From Massilia sp. Root335 (GTDB lineage: Bacteria; Pseudomonadota; Gammaproteobacteria; Burkholderiales; Burkholderiaceae_D), in NCBI RefSeq assembly GCF_001425685.1, contig NZ_LMCY01000037.1, forward strand, positions 251,880-292,422: a stretch of DNA of 40,543 nt, given 5' to 3'. Shown piece by piece: positions 15,580 through 24,044 of the stretch. The notes under the pieces were generated by a model. The model was not told the DNA's origin and made no database searches. It was given only the letters and a program-made list of their open reading frames with translations. Both the position numbers and the translations under genes were made by a program. How positions within the stretch are numbered: position 1 is the first letter of the stretch; the number at the start of each line of letters is the position of its first letter.

Positions 15580-16023
15580 ATGATTGCCAAGAATTCATGT
15601 GATTCCCCCTGCCCGATCGCGCGCACGCTGGCCGTCGCGGGAGATGCGTGGAGCATATTGATCCTGCGGGACGCGCACGCCGGCCTCACCCGTTTCGACC
15701 AGTTTCGCAAGAGTCTCGGCATCGCGCCCGGCATCCTGACGCGGCGCCTGACGGATTTGACGGCCGAAGGATTGCTGGAAAAGCGCTGCTATTCCGAGCG
15801 CCCGCCGCGTGAGGAGTATGTGCTGACGCCCGCCGGTCGCGATTTCTTGCCGGTACTGTTCATGATCGGGGCATGGGGACGCCAGCACCGCGGCGGCGGC
15901 GCGCTGACGCGCTTCGTGGATGCCGACACGGGAACCGACATCGAACCCGTCGCCGTGGATGCCGTGACGGGGGCGAGGATCGGTACGCGCCCCATCCGTA
16001 TCGTGGAAGCGGACGGCGGCTGA
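15580..16023 (+). CDS. HxlR-family winged-helix regulator
   Basis: 147 residues. The family signature is complete: CPIARTLAVAGDAWSILILRDA at the N-terminus, then FDQFRKSLGIAPGILTRRL as the recognition region and YVLTPAGRDFLPVL in the wing/dimer helix. Cysteines at 7 and 11 lie just before the first helix, where C11 matches the redox or quinone-sensing Cys of YodB/QorR-type members. It probably represses the divergent SDR-oxidoreductase pair until an electrophile or oxidant modifies the Cys. The C-terminal extension (about 110-147, PVAVDAVTGARIGTRPI) is also seen in related proteobacterial HxlR proteins. The sensing mechanism is inference. Confidence 0.92.
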   Translation: MIAKNSCDSPCPIARTLAVAGDAWSILILRDAHAGLTRFDQFRKSLGIAPGILTRRLTDLTAEGLLEKRCYSERPPREEYVLTPAGRDFLPVLFMIGAWGRQHRGGGALTRFVDADTGTDIEPVAVDAVTGARIGTRPIRIVEADGG

Positions 16024-16035
16024 ACGGGTACGTCG

Positions 16036-18165
16036 TCAATCCGTCCGTTCGACGACATAAGTCTTGCCGCCCTCCAGCGTCATTTCGTAGCGGTCGTCCG
16101 CGACGTGACGAATCGCACCATCCGCGCTGCGCGGCGTGGTCGTGCTCGTGAACCGCAGCACGCCGGCGCCCGCGACGGCGGTCACCCTGATCCGCTGCGT
16201 GTCGGCGAACACCGCGATGTCACCGTGCGGCGTCGGCACCTTCCCTTCGATCCATTGCAGGCCGCCGAGGTCGGGCTCGACGACATACGCCGCATACCCG
16301 GGCTGCGTCGGTTTCACGCCCAGGTAGTATTTGCCGAGCAGGTACAAGGGACTCGCGCCCCACGCGTGGCACAGGCTCATGCCGAACGGCTTGCCGTACA
16401 TCGCGTAGCGCGCGGCGCCCTGGACGTTCGGATCGTACTGTTCCCAGAAACAGGTCGCTCCCGCGCGCAGCATGCCGCCCCAGTAATCCTTGATCTGATG
16501 CGTCACATAGGCCTGCTGCCCGCTTTCCGCCAGGGCGGCGAGTTCGTAGAACCGCATATAGGGCGTCGTGATCTTCGGCACGTCGTCGCTCATGAGGACG
16601 TTGCGCCGGACGGCGGCCGCCTGCGTGTCGTCCAGGTAGCCGAACAGCAGCGCGAACATATTCGGGTGGCGCGTGACCAGCGGATTCGTCTTGCCGTCCT
16701 TGCGGCCGTGGATGAACACCTGCCGTCGCGGGTCCCAGAATGCCGCCCGGATCTTCGCCTTGAGCTCGGTGGCCAGCCGGCGGTACGTGGCGGCTTTCGC
16801 CTCGTCGTGCGCGAGCGCCGCGCAGTCGGCCATCGCGTCCAGGCTGCGCGCGAACAGCAGCTGGATGACCGTCAATTCGCCGTCCTTCGGCATGTCGGCC
16901 CAGTCGACGAAGACCCAGTCGCCCGGCTGCCCTTCCAGCATGCCGTCGGCGTCGCGCCGCGCCAGCACGAAATCCATCAGCGAGACCATGCGCGGATAGA
17001 TCGTCTTCACGAACTCGTCGTCGCCCGTGTACTGGTAATAGTCGCGGATGCCGATGAACCAGTACAGCGAATAGTCGAGGATCGTGTTGATGTGCATGTC
17101 GACGGGGTCCGCGCCGCGGAGCGCCCACGTCGTCCGCTTGACCGTGTCGCCGTCGAAGAAGGCGTAATAGTTCATCAGGTATGCCTGCACGGCGTCGCCG
17201 GACCAGACCCAGTGGTCGCGCTTGACGCCGTCGATGAAGAATTCGCGCGTGTTCAGTTCCAGCGTGCGCTGCGCCACGTCCCAGATCCTGTTCAGTTCAG
17301 CGTCGGAACTGCGGAAGCTGCCGCGGTGCGCGACCGGCAGGTATTCGTACAGGAGCGCGACGTCGCCCACGCGCAGGCCGCCGTCCAGGCGGATGTTCAC
17401 GTAGCGCATGGCGCGCGACGTGGGGGCCGTGAAGTCGCCGTGGTGGTGCGCCAGCGTGAACGTGTCGAGGGTTTCGGCGCCGGCTTCCGACAATGCCTCC
17501 TCGCGCGATTCGCCGTAGTACAAGGTCACGCGGCCGCTGCCCGTGAGGTTCTTCAGCTTGACGAAGCCCGTCGTTTCCGCGCCGAAGTCGACGAGGACGG
17601 CGTGTGCTTCGCGCCTGACGGTGGCGGGCCGCGCCTCGCGCGTCGCCAGCCGGTAGCGCGACGGTGGGTTGTCGGGCGTGTCGAAGTTCCAGTGGGCCGC
17701 ATGGACGGGGCTGCCTGCCGCCGGCATGCCGGGCCGCGGCCCGACCGTCCACGAAGCGTCCGAACGGATGGTCTTGCCCTGCACCAGGACGGCCGGCGGG
17801 GACGCCGGATTGTATGCCTGGACATTCAGCGTGTGTTTGCCGGCCGGTACGCGGATATGCCGCTGGTCGCCGTGGACGAAACGGCCGTCGATGGCGACGT
17901 TGTACGTGCCCTCGACGCTAACGTCGATGTCCTCCGGCTCGACCAGGTCCACCTGGCGCGTGAAATTCACCTGCGGCTGGTGGCTGTAGAGCCGCCAGAA
18001 CGGCGGCCAGGCGACGTCGCGCTCGACGCGCCGGGCCTGCACCTTGTTGCTCAGCCAGATTTCGAAGTCGCCCGGATACCAGATCCAGGTGGCCGCGCCT
18101 TGCGCGCCGGCGCGGCCGCACACGAGCGCGAGGAGGAGTGTGATGAAGAGTGTCTGGAGTCGCAT
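16036..18165 (-). CDS. Secreted GH78 alpha-L-rhamnosidase
   Basis: 709 residues from the ATG at 18165, which opens a clear signal peptide (MRLQTLFITLLLALVCGRAGA) cleaved near residue 22, so the enzyme is exported. After N-terminal beta-sandwich regions comes the (alpha/alpha)6 catalytic domain, with the family motif in the form DGVKRDHWVWSGD (312-324, acidic residues D312, D317, D324), and then the C-terminal beta domain (WIEGKVPTPHGDI). GH78 enzymes hydrolyse terminal alpha-L-rhamnose from rhamnogalacturonan, flavonoid glycosides or polysaccharides by inversion. The motif differs from the more usual DCPQRERRGWTGD. It lies 52 bp downstream of a LysR gene on the same strand. Confidence 0.9.
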   Translation of the reverse strand: MRLQTLFITLLLALVCGRAGAQGAATWIWYPGDFEIWLSNKVQARRVERDVAWPPFWRLYSHQPQVNFTRQVDLVEPEDIDVSVEGTYNVAIDGRFVHGDQRHIRVPAGKHTLNVQAYNPASPPAVLVQGKTIRSDASWTVGPRPGMPAAGSPVHAAHWNFDTPDNPPSRYRLATREARPATVRREAHAVLVDFGAETTGFVKLKNLTGSGRVTLYYGESREEALSEAGAETLDTFTLAHHHGDFTAPTSRAMRYVNIRLDGGLRVGDVALLYEYLPVAHRGSFRSSDAELNRIWDVAQRTLELNTREFFIDGVKRDHWVWSGDAVQAYLMNYYAFFDGDTVKRTTWALRGADPVDMHINTILDYSLYWFIGIRDYYQYTGDDEFVKTIYPRMVSLMDFVLARRDADGMLEGQPGDWVFVDWADMPKDGELTVIQLLFARSLDAMADCAALAHDEAKAATYRRLATELKAKIRAAFWDPRRQVFIHGRKDGKTNPLVTRHPNMFALLFGYLDDTQAAAVRRNVLMSDDVPKITTPYMRFYELAALAESGQQAYVTHQIKDYWGGMLRAGATCFWEQYDPNVQGAARYAMYGKPFGMSLCHAWGASPLYLLGKYYLGVKPTQPGYAAYVVEPDLGGLQWIEGKVPTPHGDIAVFADTQRIRVTAVAGAGVLRFTSTTTPRSADGAIRHVADDRYEMTLEGGKTYVVERTD

Positions 18166-18217
18166 CCGTGGATTGTATCGATAACATCCCACGTCTCGTT
18201 GCTGTTGAGGGAAATGA

Positions 18218-19168
18218 TCAGCGTATTGCGCTTTTTCGCACGTGCGCGGTCATCCCGAGTTGGTCGCTGGTGGCCTGGGCGACGAGGTCCCTGAGCCATT
18301 TCGAGGCCGGCGCCCGATGCGTGCGCTCATGCCAGAGCTGGTAGTAGCGCAGGGCCGGCGCCGCCGCGGGCAACGGTTCCACGCGCAACGACAGGAATTC
18401 GGCGTAATGGCGCGCGAACGAACGCGTCGTCGTGAAGATCAGGTCGGACTTCACCAGCACATAGGGCGCGGCGCAAAAATACGGCAAGGTCGCGACGACG
18501 TTGCGCCGCAATCCGGCGCTGCGCAGCGCCATGTCGATCGTGCCGGGACCGGCGCCCCCGTGCGTCGTGACCGTCAGGTGGTCCGCCGCGGCGAAGGCCG
18601 CCGTGTCGAGGGCGCCGGGTGCGATCGGATGCGCGTCCCGCATCAGGCACACCAGCTCATCGTCGCACAGGGGCTGGAGGTGCAGGTGCGCCGGCGGCGT
18701 ATGCCAGTTGCCGATCACGAGGTCGACGAATCCGCTTTCCAGGCCCCGTTCGTAGCCGCCGCCGGCCAGCAGGTGCGTGAACTCGATCCTGGCGTTGGGC
18801 GCCTGGCGGCGCAGGCGGTCGACGATGGCCGGCACGAAGAAGACGTCGAGATAATCCGGGGACGCGATCCGGAACGTCTGGTCGGCAACGCCGGGATCGA
18901 AGCCCTCGGCCGGGCGCAGGATGTCGTCGACGCCGCGCAGCACCTGGCTCGCCGGCCCGATGAGCGCCAGGCCGCGGACGGTCGGCACCATGCGATTACC
19001 GCTGCGCACCAGCAGCGGATCGCCCGTGATCGTCCGCAGGCGCCGCAGCGCCACGCTGATGGCCGGCTGGGTCTGTCCCAGCAGGTCGGCCGTGCGCGAC
19101 ACGCTGCCCTCTTCCATCAGGGTGTGGAGGATGCGGATCAGGTGGGTGTCGATGATTTCTCTGGACAT
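18218..19168 (-). CDS. LysR-family transcriptional regulator
   Basis: 316 residues from the ATG at 19168; a longer frame to 19231 adds unrelated sequence. The winged-helix N-terminus (LIRILHTLMEEGSVSRTADLL, then QTQPAISVALRRLR and DPLLVRSG) is typical of the NodD-like/PBP2 branch of LysR proteins, followed by a periplasmic-binding-protein-like effector domain. LysR proteins usually activate nearby genes in response to a small molecule. The rhamnosidase starts 52 bp downstream on the same strand, so the two may be one unit and the inducer may be a rhamnoside product; that is inference. Confidence 0.92.
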   Translation of the reverse strand: MSREIIDTHLIRILHTLMEEGSVSRTADLLGQTQPAISVALRRLRTITGDPLLVRSGNRMVPTVRGLALIGPASQVLRGVDDILRPAEGFDPGVADQTFRIASPDYLDVFFVPAIVDRLRRQAPNARIEFTHLLAGGGYERGLESGFVDLVIGNWHTPPAHLHLQPLCDDELVCLMRDAHPIAPGALDTAAFAAADHLTVTTHGGAGPGTIDMALRSAGLRRNVVATLPYFCAAPYVLVKSDLIFTTTRSFARHYAEFLSLRVEPLPAAAPALRYYQLWHERTHRAPASKWLRDLVAQATSDQLGMTAHVRKSAIR

Positions 19169-19287
19169 GTCGGGGCCGGGTTGTGCTATATGTCTTGCAA
19201 CATAGCGCAACCTGCCCCACCCCGTTATCACCGTCCGGATATTGCCGGCATAACGCCACGGCGACGGTCATGCGCGCAAGCGCAGGC

Positions 19288-20526
19288 TCAGCCGGCGGCC
19301 TTCGCCATGCCGTCCTTGGGCGCCATGCGCGCCGCCAGCGCCGCGATCGGCAGCGGGTTCACGTTCTCGGCATTGACGACGTCGTCGAAGTCCGCTTCCT
19401 CCGCGCGGGCGATGAAACGCTGCGCCTTGTTGCTGGGCGCGGTCGTCTGGATCAGCTGGTGCATCTTCGTGGCCGTCAGGTCCCACGACGTGCCGGCGAC
19501 GATGGCGCGCATGCGCTCCGTCAGGGCCGTCTTTTGCTCGGCCGTCATCGCCAGCATGCGGTCGCAGGCGGCGATGAATTTTTCCGGCGTGTCGGCGATG
19601 GCGACGACGTCGCCGTACGGCACCTTCACGTCCGTGATCGGGGTGCTGACGGACGGCAGTTCGGCCGCCATGTATTCCAGCACCTTGGTCGGGCTGATGA
19701 ATTTGGTCGACTCGTTCAGCGCGAACGGCAGCAGGCAGACGTCCCAGCCGGCCAGGAACTGCGGCAGCTGTTCGTACGTGCGCTGTCCCATGTAGTGGAT
19801 GTTCTCCGCGCGCGGCAGGTTGGCCGGGTCGATCTTGACGACCGGGCCGACGAGCACGATCTGCCACTCGGGCCGGGCCGCCGCGACCTGTTTGATGAGG
19901 TCGGTGTCGAAGCGCTCGTCGATCACACCGTAGAAGCCGAGGCGGGGCCGTGCCAGGTGCGCCTGCTCGGGATGGCTGTCGTCGCGGTCGAGGGCCTTCT
20001 GGAAGTGTTTGGCGTCGACGCTGCTCGAGAAGCAGTGCGCGTTCGCGTGGCGGTCGCGCTTGGACTGGTACAGGCTCGGGCCGCCGGTGAAGCACAGGTC
20101 GGCGATGTTCAGCAGCGCGTTCTCGCGCTGCAGCAGCTGTTTCGGGGCATTCTTGAAGGCGGCCAGTTCGTCCATGCAGTCGTAGACCACGAGGGCCGGA
20201 TCGAAGCCTTGCAGCAGCGGCAGGGCCATCGGCGTGTAGAACCAGACGACGGGACGCTCGCCTTCCGGGACGAGGTCGGCCAGCAGCGTCTGCAGCGTGG
20301 GGATCTGGTCGTCGTGGAAGCCGGGTGCCTGGATGCCGGTATGCGGCTGGCACACCGTGATGTTCGGCGCGACGGCCGTCTTCTTCAGGTGCGCCTCGCC
20401 CTCGTCATACACCGGCTCCTCGACAAACAGGATTCGGTAGTGTTCCGCCAGGCGAGTCATGAGGTGCTGGGGGCGCTGGAAGACGAAGTCCCAGCGCAGA
20501 TGGCAAAACACGATCAGGGTCGGCAT
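19288..20526 (-). CDS. GT4-like glycosyltransferase (family 1 type)
   Basis: 412 residues. The N-terminal half has HLRWDFVFQRPQHLMTRLA; the middle has VVYDCMDELAAFKN, a block I associate with exopolysaccharide glycosyltransferases; the C-terminal GT-B half has FYGVIDERFD, MGQRTYEQLPQFLAGWDVCLLPF and SPTKVLEYMAAELP, the nucleotide-sugar binding site with its Glu. It should transfer a sugar from an NDP-sugar to a glycan or lipid carrier in the cytoplasm. The C-terminal extension (about 370-412) is low in similarity. No other polysaccharide gene is adjacent, and the link to glf 11 kb away is only suggestive. Confidence 0.88.
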   Translation of the reverse strand: MPTLIVFCHLRWDFVFQRPQHLMTRLAEHYRILFVEEPVYDEGEAHLKKTAVAPNITVCQPHTGIQAPGFHDDQIPTLQTLLADLVPEGERPVVWFYTPMALPLLQGFDPALVVYDCMDELAAFKNAPKQLLQRENALLNIADLCFTGGPSLYQSKRDRHANAHCFSSSVDAKHFQKALDRDDSHPEQAHLARPRLGFYGVIDERFDTDLIKQVAAARPEWQIVLVGPVVKIDPANLPRAENIHYMGQRTYEQLPQFLAGWDVCLLPFALNESTKFISPTKVLEYMAAELPSVSTPITDVKVPYGDVVAIADTPEKFIAACDRMLAMTAEQKTALTERMRAIVAGTSWDLTATKMHQLIQTTAPSNKAQRFIARAEEADFDDVVNAENVNPLPIAALAARMAPKDGMAKAAG

Positions 20527-20947
20527 GTTGATTTCCTTTCGCCTTGGGGCGTTCTAGTTGATCTGGATTCAAGGCCCGCCACTGATGCTTCGATGCTCTG
20601 GAAAACACCGACAGATCAGATGCCGGACCAGTGAATCGTATCATGCAAAATTCTTAATATTTTCATTTATGCATTGCAATGTTTTCATCAGGAAACCCCC
20701 TCCGACCGGCACGGTCCGGGTCTCCCTAGGAGAGCTCGGCACAGCGCTCAACCATGTAGGTTCCCTCCTACGGGGACGCAGGAAAAAACACTACGAAATT
20801 GCATCATTCGCGCTTGCGAAACGACGGGAAACCGGGCGGTCCGGGGTCGAAAAAAGGCGTGTTTTCAGAGGGAGAAGACCGCGCCGGGCGGCGCGGTCGG
20901 GGGCAGGAAGGGCGTGCCGGCCGGCCGCTCGGGCCGGCCGAACCGGT
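20527..20947. other. 421-bp gene-free stretch with promoter-like and hairpin segments
   Basis: From 20640 to 20700 the sequence is AT-rich and includes the 10-bp palindrome CATTGCAATG (20672-20681); it probably holds the promoter of the glycosyltransferase gene. A GC-rich hairpin follows the DUF2863-like gene, with 9-bp perfect arms 20877-20885 and 20890-20898 and a four-base loop; read on the minus strand it is followed by TTCTCCC, a weak terminator. A second GGCCGGCC pair lies at about 20919-20940. No open frame here has family similarity. Confidence 0.4.
20877..20898 (-). terminator. Hairpin downstream of the DUF2863-like gene
   Basis: A perfect 9-bp GC stem with a 4-base loop, 50 bp past the stop at 20948; the minus strand continues TTCTCCC. 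The stem is strong but the U run is poor. Confidence 0.4.
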
Positions 20948-22204
20948 TCAGGCCGAAAGATAGGGTTCCGCGTCTTCCGGCTCGCCGGCGGCATCGAAGC
21001 CGCGGGCCAGCAGCACGCCGTCGAGGCCGACCGTGCCCAGGGCGTCGCACAAGTCGGCCAGTTCGGCCGACAGGTCGGCGGCCAGGTCCATCGGCTTGTC
21101 GACGGTGGCGAGCGGCGCGCCGCCGTCCAGCGGGTACAGGTTGATGCGCAGCACGGGCTCGCCGTTCGCCTCGACGGGCGCGACGACGGCCTTGATGCGC
21201 TCCGGCGCGCGCTGCTGCTCGTCCAGGCGCTGGTTGACTTCGGACAGCGTGGCCAGCATGCCCAGCTCCGCCACGCCCTGCTCCTTGGCGCCGTAGAACA
21301 GGTCCTGGTACAGGAAATTCAGCTCCACGTCCGTCGGGTGCACCGACAGGCAGCGCTGCAGCAGCGGCGCAACGCTGCCCGCCCACATGCGGTAGCGGGC
21401 CATGCGGCCTTCGAAATACGCGTCCGCCGCCGCCTCGTCGGCCGGCACGTGGTAGAACGGATCGTCGGCCGCCTTCAGCGCGAAGCCGAGCAGGAACCGC
21501 AATTCCATCGCCTCCTCGTCCGGCCCGTAGTCGCCGGCAGGCCAGGGCCGCATGCTCGCCTCGATGGCGGGCGTGGGCACGAGCTTGCGCGAGCGCAGCG
21601 CCTGCGCGGCTTCCCTCAGCATGTCCTGCAGGTCGCTGTAGCGGATGCGGTCGACGGCGTCCAGGTCGTACAGGTGGCGCACGAGCACGATGCGGGTGCC
21701 GGCGCTCGCCAGGCCGGACGAGCGGAAGCTGTCCATCAGGGCTTCGTAATCGGCGTCGTCGCGGAACACGTCGGCCTGATTCAGGCCGCCGGTGCTGTGC
21801 ACGAACAGCGGGATCATGAAGGCGTCGATTTCGAGCTCGCCGCCTTCGGTCCCATCTTTGCCGTCGCCGCGCAGGTGCAGCGTGGCGGCCTCCTCTTCCA
21901 CGCGCTCACGCAGCAGGCGGCAGCAGTCGGCGTCCGTGTAGCGCGCGACTTCGATGGCGCCGTGCAGCACGTCGTCGTGCTTGCGCCGCAGCAGCCGCCT
22001 GATCAATACGGTCAGGTCCTGCCTGCGCGCGTCGAGCGTCGCGGCGTCCGCGGACTCGCGCTCGGCGATCTCGAGCGCCAGGTCGACGAGGTTCTGGGCC
22101 AGCTCGTCGGGGTCCGCTTCCACCGGCTTGGCGGCGGGTTTGCGGTTGGGCTGGGCCGACGGGCCCTTGGCCGGGCGCTTGTTGTTGGGCATGGCTGACT
22201 TCAT
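20948..22204 (-). CDS. Uncharacterised protein, probable DUF2863 family
   Basis: 418 residues from the ATG at 22204; an alternative ATG lies at 22192. From memory it resembles the DUF2863 family found in Burkholderiales, but no database check was possible. The first 35 residues are a charged, Pro/Lys-rich tail (NNKRPAKGPSAQPNRKPAAK). The rest is acidic and mostly helical, with regular blocks such as IDAFMIPLFVHSTGG, RIVLVRHLYDLDAVDRIRY and DVELNFLYQDLFYGAK. There is no signal peptide, membrane segment or known catalytic motif. It has no near neighbour on the same strand and no function can be assigned. Confidence 0.8.
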   Translation of the reverse strand: MKSAMPNNKRPAKGPSAQPNRKPAAKPVEADPDELAQNLVDLALEIAERESADAATLDARRQDLTVLIRRLLRRKHDDVLHGAIEVARYTDADCCRLLRERVEEEAATLHLRGDGKDGTEGGELEIDAFMIPLFVHSTGGLNQADVFRDDADYEALMDSFRSSGLASAGTRIVLVRHLYDLDAVDRIRYSDLQDMLREAAQALRSRKLVPTPAIEASMRPWPAGDYGPDEEAMELRFLLGFALKAADDPFYHVPADEAAADAYFEGRMARYRMWAGSVAPLLQRCLSVHPTDVELNFLYQDLFYGAKEQGVAELGMLATLSEVNQRLDEQQRAPERIKAVVAPVEANGEPVLRINLYPLDGGAPLATVDKPMDLAADLSAELADLCDALGTVGLDGVLLARGFDAAGEPEDAEPYLSA

Positions 22205-22278
22205 TTTAGTGAACAAGTCACCATGGTAGCAAATCGGTCGCGCGGAACCCAGGCCGGGCGCGCTTTACGGGCGAACGA

Positions 22279-23004
22279 TCAGCGCGCGGGACGGGTGTCG
22301 AGGTGGGTGGTGAAGAACTCCGGCCGCAGCTTGCGGGTGATTTCCAGCACCGGCATCACGTGGTCCAGATGTTCGCGCATGGCGGCGACGGCCCGCGCCG
22401 GATCGCGCGCCTCGATGGCCTCGACCACGGCGCGGTGCTCTTCCAGCACGCCGGCCATACGGCCTTCCAGCGGCAGGGTGAGCTGGCGGTAGCGGTCCAT
22501 CTGCGTCTTGGCCTGCTGGATGATCGGCCATACGCCCGGATAGCCGGACAGCTCGGCCAGCAGCGCGTGGAAGCGCTCGTCCGTGCGGTGGAACGTGCCG
22601 AAGTCGTTGGCCGTGATGGCGGCCTCCTGCTCGGCCAGGATCGCGCGCAGGCGCGCCGCGTCGCCGGCGCCGACGCGCTCCGCCGCCTTCTCGATGATCG
22701 CCGTCTCCAGCGCGTGGCGCACCAGGTTGGCCTCTTCCAGCGCGTCGAGCGGGATGCGGGCGACGAACGTGCCCGAGCGCGGCACGATCTCGATCAGGCC
22801 CTCGTCGGCCAGGCGCTGCACGGCCTCGTGCACGGGGGTGCGGCTCGTGCCGAACTCCTCGGCGATGTCGCGCTCGACGACGCGCGCGCCCGGCAGCATG
22901 GTCATTTCGACGATGCGCCGGCGCAGGCACAGGTAGACGCGACGCGACGCGCTCATGCCGCTCTCGGCCTCGGTCACGTCGGTAGGTGGGGTCAAGATGT
23001 TCAT
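22279..23004 (-). CDS. GntR/FadR-type (FCD) regulator of the uronate operon
   Basis: 241 residues. The winged HTH at about 25-85 carries MLPGARVVERDIAEEFGTSRTPVHEAVQRLADEGLIE, the classic GntR form, and the C-terminal FCD domain includes the metal-binding pattern with FHRTDERFHALLAE and EHRAVVEAIEARDPARAVAAMREHLDH. FCD regulators of this kind (ExuR/UxuR/FadR group) are usually repressors released by an acid ligand, here plausibly a hexuronate or KDG. It is the last gene of the galacturonate operon, 41 bp after kdgK, and would bind the palindrome in front of uxaC. Confidence 0.92.
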   Translation of the reverse strand: MNILTPPTDVTEAESGMSASRRVYLCLRRRIVEMTMLPGARVVERDIAEEFGTSRTPVHEAVQRLADEGLIEIVPRSGTFVARIPLDALEEANLVRHALETAIIEKAAERVGAGDAARLRAILAEQEAAITANDFGTFHRTDERFHALLAELSGYPGVWPIIQQAKTQMDRYRQLTLPLEGRMAGVLEEHRAVVEAIEARDPARAVAAMREHLDHVMPVLEITRKLRPEFFTTHLDTRPAR

Positions 23005-23045
23005 GGTCGGCAGTGTAGCGAAACTCGGGCGTCCAGTCGCGCTAT

Positions 23046-23984
23046 TCAGTTGCCGGGCATGGCGTCGCGCGGGATGATCGCACCGCGGTGGCGGATCACG
23101 GTGCCGGCGAGGCGGTGGCCGGCGCGCGCGGCGGCCTCCGGTCCCTGGCCGGACAGGCGCGCCGCCATGTAGCCGGCGCCGAACGAATCGCCGGCGGCCG
23201 TCGTGTCGATCACGTCGCGCACGGGTTCGGGCGCGACCGCGTACGTCCAGCCGTCATGCCACACGACGCACGGGGCGCCGCCGCACTTGACGACGATTTC
23301 GCCCACGCCCAGCGCGCGCGTCCGTTCGATGACGCCGTCCGCGTCGGTCGCGCCGTACAGCGCAACCTCGTCGTCCAGCGTGAGCAGCGCGATGTCCGCA
23401 TGGGCCAGCACGCGGGCGTAGACGGCGCGCGCCGTCGCGGCGTCTTCCCACAGGCGCGGCCGGTAGTTATTGTCGAACACGACGCTGCCGCCGGCCGCGC
23501 GGCACTGGGCCAGCGCCGCGATCAGCAGTTCGCGGTCGGCCGGCGCCAGGATCGCCAGGCTGATGCCCGACAAATAGACCATGCGCGCACCCGCCAGCTG
23601 GACGAGCACCCTGCCCGCGTCCGGCGCGTGCAGCCAGTGGCGCGCGGCGGAATCGCGGCGCCAGTAGTGGAAGCGGCGCTCGCCGTCCGGGTCGGTCTCG
23701 ATCATGTAGATGCCCGGCAGGCGGTCCGGCAGGCGCTGCACCCACGCGGTCTCGACCCCTTCGCGCTCCCACGCGGCGAGCATCTCGGCGGACATGCCGT
23801 CCACGCCCAGCCCCGTCACATAAGCGACGTTGGCGACGGCCGGATCGAGCAGGCGCGCCATGTACACGGCCGTGTTCAGGGTGTCGCCGCCGAAGCGGTA
23901 ATCCATCGTGCCGCCCGCTCCTTCGCTGCTGCGCTGCAGTTCGATCATGCATTCGCCGATCGCGTAGACGGTGTGTGCTCCCAT
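23046..23984 (-). CDS. kdgK: 2-dehydro-3-deoxygluconokinase (PfkB family)
   Basis: 312 residues from the ATG at 23984, chosen because AAGGA precedes it by six bases; an upstream ATG at 24008 lacks one. PfkB features: an N-terminal GGDTLNTAVYMARL sugar-binding region, FDNNYRPRLW, and the C-terminal anion hole and catalytic Asp in DTTAAGDSFGAGY (D266). The enzyme phosphorylates KDG with ATP to KDPG, which Entner-Doudoroff aldolase (Eda, not in this window) splits to pyruvate and glyceraldehyde-3-phosphate. Its place between exuT and the regulator in the uxa operon makes KDG the expected substrate rather than fructose or ribose. Confidence 0.92.
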   Translation of the reverse strand: MGAHTVYAIGECMIELQRSSEGAGGTMDYRFGGDTLNTAVYMARLLDPAVANVAYVTGLGVDGMSAEMLAAWEREGVETAWVQRLPDRLPGIYMIETDPDGERRFHYWRRDSAARHWLHAPDAGRVLVQLAGARMVYLSGISLAILAPADRELLIAALAQCRAAGGSVVFDNNYRPRLWEDAATARAVYARVLAHADIALLTLDDEVALYGATDADGVIERTRALGVGEIVVKCGGAPCVVWHDGWTYAVAPEPVRDVIDTTAAGDSFGAGYMAARLSGQGPEAAARAGHRLAGTVIRHRGAIIPRDAMPGN

Positions 23985-24044
23985 CGTTAATCCTTGTCGC
24001 TCGTTCATGTGGTTGTCGGGGCCGGAGAGTTTACCGCAGAGTGT

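Noticed and set aside
20919..20940. GGCCGGCC repeat pair as an independent terminator
   Set aside because: It overlaps the end of the DUF2863-like gene region, is simple GC-rich sequence and has no T tract.
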